Both the position numbers and the translations under genes were made by a program. A DNA stretch of 64,000 nucleotides. Source: Aphelocoma coerulescens. Lineage: Eukaryota; Chordata; Aves; Passeriformes; Corvidae. This document shows, one piece after another, positions 48,488 through 58,250 of the stretch (positions are counted from its first letter, which is position 1; the number at the start of each line of letters is the position of its first letter). The notes under the pieces are model-generated. The model ran no database searches. It had not been told where the DNA came from and worked only from the letters and a program-made list of their open reading frames with translations. The stretch spans positions 146,576-210,575 of the forward strand of contig NW_027183581.1 in NCBI RefSeq assembly GCF_041296385.1, read 5' to 3'.

Positions 48488-49039
48488 ATGGAGAATATGG
48501 TGGCCAGTTTACAAAGGCATCTAGTAAGCACAAAAATGGCAAAAAATAATAGATCAGTTGTTGAGAAAGATGGGATTGGTTTTGAAGGAAGAAGGCTGCC
48601 TCCAGGGCTCGTTACATGGGAATCACCAGGTGATTTTGGCCAACTGATTTTGCAGAACTGCCCAGACAGAAGGGGGACTGGCACATTTTGGTATTGGTGG
48701 ATCCTTTTTCTGGATGGCCAGAAGCTTTCCCATGTGGCACCAACAAGACAAGGGAAGTCTCAGAAGTTTTGCTGCAATGAATATTTAATAGCACTGGGAC
48801 TAACTCTTGTAAGCCTTAAAAGGTGCATGGTTCTCAACAGATCATTGGGGCTGGACTCGCCTGTACATCCTTTCCAACCAGGAGATGCGGTGTACATCAG
48901 AACCTGGAATTTTGGAACAATCCAGCCAAAGTGGAAGGGACCATCTCAAGTCCTCCTGGTAACCTACCCTGCACTCAAGGTAGAAGGAATCAAACTCAGG
49001 GTTCATCACATGCGGGTAAAACCAGCAAGCACACATTAA
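48488..49039 (+). pseudogene. Class I (gamma-like) ERV integrase fragment
   Basis: At 48697-48729 one frame reads VDPFSGWPEAF, characteristic of gammaretroviral integrase cores. Just upstream, PPGLVTWESPGD leads into a second frame. The C-terminal part (about 48866-49039) reads FQPGDAVYIRTWN, then IQPKWKGPSQVLL and a closing HHMRVKPA, the usual integrase C-terminal domain of this class. The pieces lie in different frames with stops between them, so the gene is dead. Most of the catalytic core between them is missing or unrecognisable. Env-like sequence follows directly, as expected in a provirus. Confidence 0.8.
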
Positions 49040-49059
49040 ACACAGCAGAAACAAGACTG

Positions 49060-50660
49060 TCTGACACCATGGAGTTTGGGGTTTTACATCAATCCTATTG
49101 TTTTAGGTATTGAATAGGATTTTCTAAGGGGATACTCTTTATTGGATCTAGATGATCAATTATTGTGTAACTATAATAAAAATAGAAACGATGTTCCTGA
49201 CTTCTGGGAAGGGAAATGCGGTTTTCAAAGTCAGTGCAAGATGTTGGCAGATGACAGAATGTGACCCCTGTAACAGCTTGTTTGCCAACACCAACCTGTG
49301 CAGAAAATCCAGTTCCGTGGGGAGCTTCAGTCAGCAATTTGACAAAAATCTGGGAACACTTGTGGAAGGAAATAGCACCCAGGGCACCTGGACAGGGATG
49401 GAAGGAGAATATTCCTTACCATGGACACATAAGAACGATACTGCTGAGAATTGTAACATTTCCAAACTGGATCTGGAAATTACCTCAGGAAATATTGATC
49501 AGCTGACAGATTGCACTGATAGCCCCTGGAGCTGCCAAATTCCAGCAGTATGGAATCACCCTCAGACAGGACAATGGGAATGTTTCCAGCCAGTTCAGGG
49601 GTGTCTGGGCTGGGAAGGGAGCCCAGGCCTTCCACGGGACCCCTTACAGGTGGGTATAAAATATCCTGATTTAACAAGGTCAAGGCCAAAGGATCCCAGG
49701 ACAAAGGAAAAGTGGGATTGCCCTGGGACAGACACTTGAGCTGTTTGGAATCCTGAGGTGCAGCAGCTCCTGGCTGTGGCCCAGGCTCTGAGGCTAGGCT
49801 GTGTTTGTAGAAATGATTCTGCCTTTCTCAGTGACACCTGGGCTCAGCCAACAAACAGCAAGCCTTGGAGAGGCACAGAGTGTCAGCAGGATGCGGTCAG
49901 ATCCTTAGGAGCCCCAGGATGGGTGGGAAGTGATGGAATTTGGAGCACACGTTTGGCCCTGGGAGAATCAGGAGCACCATGGACACTGGGGGTATTAACG
50001 TTCCGTCCCTCGTGCAAGGAGTCACCACCGGGAACCCAACTGTGGGGAAAGGTTAAAGGGGATGGAACTTGGAAACATCCCAGTGCGGGAACTACAGCGG
50101 GATGGATTTTAGAATTCATCTCTGCTCCGCAAAGATCTGCCTTTAGGAACAGAGCAGCCACACACCATTGGGCTCTGCAGATGGAAACCTGAGTGAATGC
50201 AGCTCCTTTGGGGCTTGCTGAAATAAAGGAACAATTGCCAGCCACAGCTAAAATGACTTTACAGAGCAGATTGGCTTTAGCCCTATTGCTGTTACATGGA
50301 CAGGGAGTATGTGGATTCTTGAACTGAAACAGCAACACTTGTTGTGTGCACATTCCAAATGTGATGCTGGATTGGATGATCGGGTAGAGAGGATAAAATC
50401 AGTTGCTGCATCCAGCAGGGAATTAAGGGGAGGATTAGACAGTAACTGGATAAAATATTTCAAGGACTTGGATTTTCTCTGACTGATGGTTGGCCTGACT
50501 TTTGCAAAGTCTAACTGGGATCCCAGCAATACTTGTGCTTGTGACACTTGCTTTGAGCTGTGTAAAGAACATGGTTGTGAAAGCAGCTGAGGAACTCGTG
50601 GGATGTGAGTAAAGGAGCAGAGTGAGGCTTACGAAGGCTTGAAGGGAAGAGAAGCTTCCC
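49060..50660 (+). pseudogene. Class I ERV env remnant
   Basis: Plus-strand frames downstream of the integrase fragment are Cys- and Trp-rich (for example around 49250-49560) and then shift frame. At 50253-50370 a transmembrane-subunit signature is visible: LQSRLALALLLLHGQG, then VCGFLN, an in-frame TGA at 50325-50327, then NSNTCCVHIP. This resembles the immunosuppressive domain and Cys-Cys region of class I ERV Env, though Cys spacing is longer than CX6CC. A later stretch around 50430-50560 could be the membrane-proximal part. Multiple stops and shifts make it nonfunctional. It belongs to a different and much older lineage than the 29853-35953 provirus. Confidence 0.65.
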
Positions 50661-50688
50661 AACCCTCCAAGGGGGGAAATTTACCAGA

Positions 50689-51135
50689 TGAAAAACCGTT
50701 TGCACCTGGTGGGTTCATACAATGCTTCTTCTCCAAAAGCCACTGGCCATGGAACCGCACAAGGCTGATTCTGTAGGCAGCAACCAGCCCAGGTGTGCCA
50801 ACTTTCACCAGTTCACTGGGCAGTCAGGGCTGGCTTTGGGGTCACCGACCACCAGGGACCCCCAAAGAGAGCCCCAGGGCAGAAGAACGGATGTGCAAAG
50901 GGGTGGGGGAAATATGCAATGATTTTGGGGAAATGATTGTCGTGTGTGTGTTTATTGTGGGACAGTCTGGGAATGAGTCTGTGAAACACAGTCTGCAAAC
51001 AGGAACATTCCTGACCTCGGCACACATGACTTTGGGAGGGGCTCTCCCCTCGTGCATCCGGCCCAATAAAGAATGCTGCTGCTTCGTGCTGCGCTGATGC
51101 TGAGGAGGTTTTGTTTCCCTGAAGTTTTGGTAACA
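50689..51135 (+). repeat. Probable LTR of the class I ERV remnant
   Basis: A purine run (AAGGGGGGAAAT, about 50670-50680) resembling a polypurine tract comes just before a possible TG start at 50689. An AATAAAG in CCCAATAAAGAATGC (about 51064) could be the poly(A) signal, and TTGGTAACA at 51135 gives a CA end. Length (447 bp) and order after env fit an LTR. The matching 5' LTR was not found, so the limits are estimates. Confidence 0.5.
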
Positions 51136-51184
51136 CCTCTGTGCCTGTGTCACAGAGCCACAGAGCAGCTGTGATGTCAGAAAG

Positions 51185-51705
51185 GGGCTGTGTGACATCA
51201 CAGGGTGGCTGTATGACATCATAGAGTCTACGGCGACATCATGGAGCAGCTCTGTGACATCAGAGAGTGGTGCTGTGACATCATAGAGTTGGCTGTGACA
51301 TCACAGATTGGGCTCTGACATCACAGGGCAGACTATGACATCACAGAGATGGCTGTGACATCACAGGGTGCTGGTGTGACATCACAGTGCAGAGTTGTGA
51401 CATCACAGATAGGACTGTGACATCACAGGGTGCTTGTGTGACATCACAGAGTGGTTGTGTGACATCACAGGGGAGCTGTATGACATCATAGAGTCTGCTG
51501 TGACATCACAGAGCTATCACAGTGATATCACAGAGAGGACTGTGACATCACAGATGGGTGGCATGACATCACAGAGTGTCTATGACATCACAGGGTGTCT
51601 ATGACATCACAGGGTGGCTATGTGACATCACAGAATGAGTTTTGACATCCCAGGTTGGCTGTGGGACATCCCAGGGTGGCTGTGTGACATCCCAGGGGGT
51701 TGGAT
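51185..51705 (+). repeat. ~20-bp minisatellite built on TGTGACATCACAG
   Basis: About 25 copies of GACATCA-type motifs occur in roughly 500 bp, some 21 exact, spaced by short variable linkers such as GGGTGGCTG and GAGTCTGC. Copies at the right end degrade to GACATCCC. The core CTGTGA-CA-TCACAG has 6-bp inverted arms. TGACATCA is one base from the CRE/ATF consensus TGACGTCA, so the tract is a dense set of candidate bZIP half-sites. Its regulatory role is unproven. Confidence 0.93.
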
Positions 51706-52140
51706 GCCATGGCAACCCTCATCAGTTCCAGTTCCCTTGGAAACCCCCCCAGGACCCATTGCTGCACTCAGGGTCCGTGGCCACTTGCCCGCAGACCTGT
51801 GGCTGCCCTCGGCTGCCATGGCAGCCCTCAGGACAGAGCGGTGCCGGGGCTGGTGCCAGCTACAATTGCACTGACACTCGCTGATGCCACGGCAGCGGCC
51901 ACAGGGACCCGTTCCTCACTTTGGTGCCATGGACACCAACGCTTGGCCCCGCTGCCATGGGGATTGGCACGGTCACCTGCACTCAGGGCCCGTGGCTGGG
52001 CACTGCTGCCATGGACACGGGCACTGAGCCCTGGGCCACAGTCGGCTGCCATGGCCACCAGCCCAAGGTCCCGTGGCCAGGGCCGGGGCCATGGAAAGGA
52101 ACCCGTGGAGCCGTGGTGATGGTGGATGGCCATGGGGTGC
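51705..52140. repeat. Degenerate GCCATGG-rich repeat tract
   Basis: TGCCATGG or GGCCATGG recurs roughly every 30-60 bp, with GGCACTG and CCGTGGCC elements. This is an old, imperfect minisatellite. Reading frames here simply follow the repeat. Confidence 0.6.
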
Positions 52141-52149
52141 TGCTGTGGG

Positions 52150-52515
52150 CTGGGGCAGAGGGAATTTCCTTGCCAGGCCTTTCTCTGGGGCTGTGTTTGG
52201 CTCTGTGCTGAGCACAGCGTTGCTCACACGGAGATGGTTTTGTTCTTGCTGAGCTTGCACAGAGCCAAGGCCTTTCCTGCCCCTCGTCCGGCCACGCTGG
52301 GGAGGGGCTGGGGGTGAGGGGGAGCTTGGCAGGGGTCACAGCCAGGACAGGTGACCCCAACTGACCCCAGGGATATCCCAGACCACAGGACATCATGGCC
52401 AGTGTATAAAGTGGGGGGAACAAGGAGGAAGGGGGGGACATTTGGAGTGAGGGTTTTTGTCTTCCCAGGTAACACTCAGGCAGGATGGGGCCCTGTTTTG
52501 CTGGTGGGCAGGGTC
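52150..52515 (+). repeat. Avian ERVL-type LTR (class III), plus orientation
   Basis: The sequence contains GGTCACAGCCAGGACAG, CCAACTGACCCCAGGGATAT, a TATA box in GTGTATAAAGTGG (TATAAA 52405-52410), then GGGGGGACATTTGGAGTG and TTTTTGTCTTCCCAGGTAAC. This order is typical of avian ERVL LTRs. No internal ERVL region was recognised beside it, so it is probably a solo or truncated LTR. A related copy lies inverted at about 62390-62700. Confidence 0.7.
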
Positions 52516-53316
52516 AGCACCAAAGACACAGACCCTACTGAAGGGATTGTGCAATTTATAAAATGCAAATCTGCAAAGAATTACAAAAGCATAAGCTCAG
52601 CAAAGCACATAATCATTAGCAAAGAATCACAGCAGGAACAGCTCAGCAATGCCCCCAGTCATCAGTGCCAAAGATTGCCTGCAGTGATTAACCAAGATCC
52701 AGCCCCAGTGACCCTCAGACTTTACCATCACCCAGAGCCACCCATCAGCTGGGGGAAGCTGTCCCAGCCAAGGACTGGAGAGCCACTCCCGGACACTGGG
52801 AATTCCTGCAGCTGCCTCCAGCCACAGCTGAGGCTCCAACCCCGCTGGGAGAGGGCCCAGCTTTGACAGTGCTGGAGAAACAAACTGACAGCACTTCTAG
52901 TGCAGGAACATCTGCTTTCATCCTCCTCTTGGCTTCCTCCTAAGCCTGGCCAGGGCTCAAGGAGGAGCCAAGGGAGCTGACTTTGACCATACAGCCCCAA
53001 ACAAGGCCAGATGTTGGATTTCACGGCCTTGTCCCAGCCGCCCGCAGTGCCCAGGCCGTGCTGGCTGTGCTCAGAGCAGGGCCCAAAGCTGCCCAGCATT
53101 GCTGCCTTTGGGAGCAGAGCAGGAGGGCAGGACATGTGCCCAGCCTGCAGCCAGCCATGGCACAGCCACCTCCTCAGCAGCTGCCCAGAGCCCAAAAGCA
53201 GTTTGGCAGCCACTGAAGAATTCCCTGCAGCCGCCCCAGCAAAGGGGGAACCTTTGGTGCCCGGCCAGGCCGTGCCATGCCCAGCTCTGGGAGCATCCCC
53301 CTGGCTCTGGACTCAC
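52515..53316. other. Unassigned sequence with PIM-like intron similarity at its right end
   Basis: No gene recognised from 52515 to 53000. The stretch about 53040-53140 is similar to about 53940-54060 (both read on the minus strand as intron-like sequence between kinase exons), so part of it is the intron of the kinase fragment to its right. Confidence 0.45.
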
Positions 53317-53505
53317 CTGCACACTGGCCGTGGAGCGTGTCTTTGGAGAAGGTGCCAGAATCAAAGTCCATCATCTTCAGCTGCCACTGGCCAGCTCCAG
53401 GAAGAGGTTGTCGTCCTTGAGCTCGTCCTTGGTGGCTCCAGCAGCAGCAGCCCCACCTGGTACAGCTTCTCCAGGGGCTCCTTCTCCTTCCCTGGGGCCA
53501 CACCA
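53317..53505 (-). pseudogene. PIM-like Ser/Thr kinase fragment with an internal deletion
   Basis: Read on the minus strand, one frame gives KEPLEKLYQVGLLL, resembling the start of a PIM kinase glycine-rich loop region. A second frame immediately after gives TKDELKDDNLFLEL, resembling a catalytic loop without HRD. A third gives QLKMMDFDSGTFSKDTL, resembling the DFG segment with DFD in place of DFG. A consensus splice donor (CAG/GTGAGT, minus strand, 53311-53317) ends the segment. About 120 residues of kinase N-lobe are missing between the first two pieces and three frames are needed, so it is a pseudogene. PIM-like genes are heavily expanded in passerines, which fits. Family assignment rests on short motifs. 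Confidence 0.65.
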
Positions 53506-53773
53506 GGCTCTCAGGGTTCTGCCCAGGGCCCCAGCCATCAATGAACCAGACAAACAAAACCAGGGGGGATGGTGGCCACCAGTGCTTGCCAGAGCAGGCC
53601 TCCAGCTCAGCTGCAGCCCAAGAGCTGCGTGTTCCCTTCTGATGCTCCCTGCTCAGAGCTACAGACAGGACAAAATAGTCTGCTTTGCTTTGCCACTGAT
53701 TGCCAAGAGCTGTGTGGGGCTGTTACCTGCCAGGCCCCTGGATCACACTGTGCCCGTGGGTCCCTGCCATCCT

Positions 53774-53893
53774 CTAGGGCACATGAACACCCTGCAGCCA
53801 AGGAGCACTGAAGAGCTCTTCCAAGGACGGCCTGTCCAAGGGCTGCATGGACAAGCACCTCTTAAGAACATCCTGGCACTCTGGGCACAGAAA
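53774..53893 (-). pseudogene. PIM-like kinase, C-terminal exon
   Basis: The minus strand reads LCPECQDVLKRCL, then QPLDRPSLEEL, then SAPWLQGVHVP and TAG. This is the end of a PIM-type catalytic domain, where Pro-Glu-Cys-Gln, the Arg of the RPS/T motif and a final hydrophobic helix are conserved. It lies upstream, in minus-strand sense, of the 53317-53505 fragment, so it must come from a different copy. Similar intron-like sequence precedes it (53940-54060). No intact upstream exon was seen. Confidence 0.7.
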
Positions 53894-54129
53894 CCAGAAA
53901 CCACCAGGCAGCTGCAGAAGGATCCCGCCCGCTTTGGCCCCCGTTCCCGTGCCCAGGCCATGCTGGCTGTGCCCAGAGCTGGGCCTAAACTTGCCCATGG
54001 ATTCTGTGCTTTGGAGGGCAGCAGGAGAGCAGGACATGTGCCACCTGCTCAGAGCTGACAGAGCGGGATGCTCCTGAGCCCGCTGCTGGCTCCCAGCACT
54101 GCTATTCCCCCCGTGCCACAGAGATGAGG

Positions 54130-54402
54130 GATCCACACAAAAGCAACCAGACCAGGAGCCGACACTTTCATTGCCTGCCAGAAATGGGTCTCATTTTGCT
54201 CTGCATTCCTTTCCTAGCAGGTCTTATCTATTAAAAACAAGAGAAAAAAGAAAAGAACCAGAAAAAGTATGAGAGATAAAAACAAAACCCAAATGTGGAA
54301 AGAAAAGTCTTCTGCAACTTTGGATTCAGAGGGAATTGATATTTTTTAAAAGAGAACTCAGTTATTTATCTTTTTTTTGTTTCATTCAGTACTTGCATTG
54401 TT
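54130..54402. other. A/T-rich spacer, nothing recognised
   Basis: Adenine-rich on the plus strand (AAAACAAGAGAAAAAAG) and then T-rich, leading into the TTCC microsatellite. No gene or regulatory element was identified. Confidence 0.5.
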
Positions 54403-54502
54403 TTCCTTCCTTCCTTCCTTCCTTCCTTCCTTCCTTCCTTCCTTCCTTCCTTCCTTCCTTCCTTCCTTCCTTCCTTCCTTCCTTCCTTCCTTCCTTCCTT
54501 CC
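54403..54502 (+). repeat. (TTCC)n microsatellite, about 25 units
   Basis: Uninterrupted TTCC repeats for about 100 bp, ending in CCGTCCC. It is a polypyrimidine tract, and its translation gives a spurious FLPS repeat peptide. Confidence 0.98.
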
Positions 54503-54811
54503 GTCCCTCACAAGCCACTTCTCACCCCATTGAAGGGGTGCAAAGCAGCAGGATCCCCTCCCAATTAGGGTCCTCTCACCCTCCCAAAATGTGGGGATTT
54601 CACCTCAGCCCCCCAAATTGCGGGGGGTTTATGGCACTTTCCCCAAATTCACTGCAACCTCCCAGAAGCCACTTAGAGGCCCTAAAATTGTCAAAAAGCA
54701 GCAGGTGCCTCCCCAAAAGCAGCTCCTGGTTTTCCTCCCTGGAGTGCCCCACTCCAAGTGTTCAAACCACCCCATCAATCCCAAACTTCATCCCACCCCC
54801 ATGATGCAACC
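54503..54811. other. C-rich spacer, nothing recognised
   Basis: CCCCAAAAT and CCCCAAATT-like runs recur irregularly. No gene recognised. Confidence 0.5.
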
Positions 54812-54893
54812 CCCATCCCATCCCATCCCATCCCATCCCATCCCATCCCATCCCATCCCATCCCATCCCATCCCATCCCATCCCATCCCATCC
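54812..54893 (+). repeat. (CCCAT)n microsatellite, about 16 units
   Basis: CCCAT pentamers run without interruption from about 54812 to 54893. The reverse strand encodes a meaningless Gly-Trp-Asp-Gly-Met repeat. Confidence 0.98.
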
Positions 54894-57185
54894 CTCCTGG
54901 ACACCAATTCCCCTTCTGTGGCTCCTGACTCCCCACAGCCAGGCCTTGGGGCTGACGGATCGAGCCATTTGGGGCTGCCATCGACACATTGGGGCTGGGA
55001 TTGAGTTTATTGGAGGCACCCGCTCAATCCCTCCATCCCAAATGGGAGCTTGGAACCTCTCCTCAGCCCTTGCTGTGCCCATGGGCTCACCTCAAGTCCC
55101 AAAATGAGAGCCAGGGCCCCACAGCCCATTCAGAACCTCTCAACATTGCCAGAAACAGCAGCATCCTTCCCAAAATGGGCTCCCCGGCTCCCTGACAATA
55201 GGTCCCCCTTCCAAGCACCAGAGCCCCCCTCTCAGAACCCCTCCCTAAGCATTGGGGGGCACCCCAAAAATGCCTCAGGAATGGGACATACCCTAAAATC
55301 CCTTCAGGAATGTGGGATACCCCAGAACCCACTCAGCAACGGGGTCCCCCCGGCCTCATCATGCGCAGCCTTCAGCTGGCTCAGCCAGAGCCCATCCCGC
55401 CCTCAGCAGCCCCAGCCCAGCCCAGCCCTCCTGGGCAGGAAGCCCCAATGGCCGAGCCGGCCTGGGACACTTGCAGGGATGCGGGGGCAGCCGCAGCTTC
55501 TCGGGCCAGCCTGTGCCAGGCCCTGAGCGCCCTGCCAGGGAACCATTGCTGCCCCACATCCCATCTCAGCCTGCCCTCGGGCAGCGGGAAGCCGTTCCCT
55601 GGGGCCCGGCCCCGCAGGCCCTTGGCAAGAGTCTCTCTCCCCCAGCAATTGCTGCTCCTCCCTGCTGCGGGGCCCGAGCTGCAAGTTGATTTTCTGCCGC
55701 TGGCCCCGGCCCAGCCCCGAGCCAGGGCCAGCACCTTGCCCTGGAGCTCTGCGGGCGCTGCGTTTGTGCGGCCGCAGCGCAGCGGCCGCAGCTCGGAGCT
55801 GCCCTTTGTGTCCCCGCCGGCAGCTGGCAGAACTGGCGGGGCCGGGCCAGGGCCGGGCCAGCCCCGGCCTTCCCGGCTCTGCGACACAGCGGCGGCAGCC
55901 CCAGCCTTCCAGCCCTGCACACGCTCCCACACAAGCGTCCAGAGCCGCGGCCACCCAACGCAACTGACCGGCCGCTGACCCCCCAGCCTGGCCTGATGGC
56001 CATTCCTCTGCCCACACCTCGGCCAAGCTCCCCTTGGCCACCTCCTGAGCCACAGTGCCACAGACAAGTGGCACATACAGCTACAGAGCTCTGCAGGGAA
56101 GAGCTGGCAGGGAACGTTCATTCAACAGAAAAACCACCAAGAAAAAGAGAACTCCCCCCAGCAGAGCTGTTCCCTCCTGCAGTAGTTACACCTGCACACG
56201 CACAGCACCTGAGACTGCAAGCAATGAGCATTCCCTGGGCACATGTGCAGCCCAAGCAGCTCGAGGACAGCCTTGCAGCAGGACTGCTCTCAGCTGAGCC
56301 AAAAAGGCCCCTCTGGCAGCTGCAGGGCCATTGCAAAGGGCAAGGGCCAGAGCCTCAGCCCACGGGGGAGGAAAGGGCTCTGAATTCCCCTGCCCTGGCA
56401 CCTCAACCCTGTTCTCAGGCTGCTTCCCACACAGGATTCCTCTGGAGGACTGTGAAAAGCTGAGAAGCAGCTCTGGCTTCTCCACTTTCCATGTCCTAGA
56501 GCTGCCTGGCAGAAGAAATGGAGGGACAGCTCTGGTGGCACAATCCCTCCCGGCCCAGGGCACAGCGCTGGGAAGGTCTTTCCATGCTGAGGCTTTGCTG
56601 CGGCCAAGGAAAGCTCCTGGCTCAAGGTCACCTTTCCTGCTGGGCCAGACCCCCCGAGTGGCCCAGCAGCAGCAGAGAATTCCAGCACAGCCCCGGCACG
56701 GGCAGGGCGGCCCTGGGCGGGCTGCGGGAGCCGGCAGCGCCTGAGCTCAGAGCAGCTGAGCCCGGGGGCTCTTGGCCAAGGCTGAGGCCCAGCGAGCATT
56801 TCTCAGGTCACAGGGCGGCCTGGAAAGGTGCTGGGGGGGATAATTCACCCCTCAGTGCGGTCCCAGTGGCTCCCAGTATTTCCATGTCCCTGGTCCCAGT
56901 GCTGCTCCCAGCCCTGATCCGTGGGGATGGGAATGTCCCGCTCCCTTCCTGGGGCAGGCTCACACCTGAGCCAGGTGTGCAGGGCAGAACCTTGCCCTGA
57001 GCCCAAGCCCTGTCTCCCCTGCAGGATCTGCTTCCCATCGGCCTCTTCCTCCTGCGGCCCCACGCCCAGCTCGGTGCTGAACGAAGGGCGCTGGGCCGGG
57101 GTCATCCCCCGGCAGGGGCTGCGCACCCCCTCTGCCCCCTCCCCAAATTCCCTCCCGGGGCAGCAGGGGCTGGCTCAGGAGCCCT
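54894..57185. other. GC-rich intergenic region, no gene recognised
   Basis: The part at about 55380-56060 is very GC- and CpG-rich and open in several frames on both strands, with Ala/Pro/Gly/Arg-rich translations that lack domains. It could be the 5' end or promoter of a decayed gene (PIM-like first exons in birds are similarly GC-rich), but nothing proves this. Sequence from 56060 to 57185 is moderately GC-rich with no recognised feature. Confidence 0.4.
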
Positions 57186-57189
57186 GGGG

Positions 57190-57600
57190 CTCCTGGGGCT
57201 TCGTGCTTTCCTTCCTAAGGAAAAGAACCGTCCTTCTCATCCAGGCTCCCATGGCCAAAACTGAAATTCTACCTCCCAAATTCTGTCTATCCAAGGATTG
57301 CTCCCAGACAAAAGCTGCCATGAGAGACAGGTCTGGCTGCCCTCACCCATGGTGGCCACCTCTCATCTTCTTCCTAAACTCTTGGACTTTGTGCTTTACT
57401 TTCATGTGGAATAAACCCATCCTTCTCAACAAGGTGCCCATGGCCAAAATTGGGATTCCACCTCCCAAATTCCCAATATCCAAGGGCTGCTCCCAGACAA
57501 ACCTGCCAGGACAGACAGATGTGGCTGGCCTTGGCCTCTGGTGGCTGTGTCTCATCTGCCCCTGAAACCCTGGGGCTCGGTGCTGCCCTTCCTCTGGAGA
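57190..57600 (+). repeat. ~187-bp tandem duplication (about 2.2 copies)
   Basis: TCCTTCTC at 57231 and 57420 begin matching blocks that share CCCATGGCCAAAA, TTCCACCTCCCAAATTC-like sequence, ATCCAAGG(A/G)(T/C)TGCTCCCAGA and GGTGGC...TCTCATCT. TCTCATCT at 57361 and 57548 marks the same phase 187 bp apart. Similarity is roughly 80 percent by eye. Confidence 0.8.
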
Positions 57601-57765
57601 CCACTGTGACCCCGCGGGCCTCGTGGAACCCAGGGGCCGTTGTGACCCTGCAGGGCTGGTGGCACCAAGGGAACCATTGTGACCCTGTGGCGTTCCATGG
57701 AGCCAAGGGGCCACTGTGGCACTGCTGGGCCCCAAAGAACCGAGGGGCCTTTGTGACAGGGCAGC
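57600..57765 (+). repeat. Degenerate ~41-bp minisatellite, second locus
   Basis: About four copies around CCATTGTGACCCTGTGG, with GTTCCATGGAGCCAAGGGG-like spacers. Same family and orientation as 47190-47530. Confidence 0.75.
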
Positions 57766-58250
57766 TGGGGAGGTCCAGAGTGGACACCAGGAGAAAGGAA
57801 TTTCCCTCCCAGGCAGGGCTGGGGTGCAACACGTCCCCCAGAAGGAGCCTGGAGCAGCCCAAGGCTTTGTGTGCCCAGGTAGAGGCAGGCAGGACGCAGA
57901 GCTGCCGGCAAAGGAAGGGGCCAGCCAGGTGGGGCAGCCGGGGGGATGAGGACAGCCTGCAGGGACAGAGGCGCAGGGCAGGGACAGCGTGGCACAGCCT
58001 GGGCTGCAGAGGGCAGAGGGATGGGCAGCAGCTGCAAGGCCCTGACAGAGCCAACTTGTGCAGCCCTTTGGCCACGGCTGCTGGCCCTGGCCCTGAGGCC
58101 AGCAGGAGACAAGTGACCCTTGCAGCCCTGGGGCCTCAGTGCCTCCTTGTCCCTGCCCAGCAGCCTGGCAGGGGCCGCCCCATGGTGCTGCCCTGGGCAC
58201 TGCCCATCCCCACTTCCCAGTGCCCCGGCAAGAGCCCTGAGCACTGAGGG
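57766..58250 (-). repeat. Dispersed repeat related to 46600-46900, inverted
   Basis: On the minus strand it carries CTGGGAGGGAAATTCC and TGTCCCTGCAGGCTG, as in the 46.6-46.9 kb flank, at lower similarity than the 62.9-kb copy. Long frames on both strands show no domain. Confidence 0.5.

Noticed and set aside
51185..51705. CRISPR-like array of short repeats with spacers
   Set aside because: Repeats are about 13 bp with short irregular related linkers, there are no cas genes and the genome is avian; it is a minisatellite.
54336..54568. FLPS-repeat peptide frames
   Set aside because: Direct translation of the TTCC microsatellite.
54762..55082. Gly-Trp-Asp-Gly-Met repeat frame on the minus strand
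   Set aside because: Translation of the CCCAT microsatellite.
55310..56121. Long frames on both strands in the GC-rich tract
   Set aside because: Ala/Pro/Arg-rich translations on both strands without domains; expected from scarcity of stop codons in GC-rich DNA.
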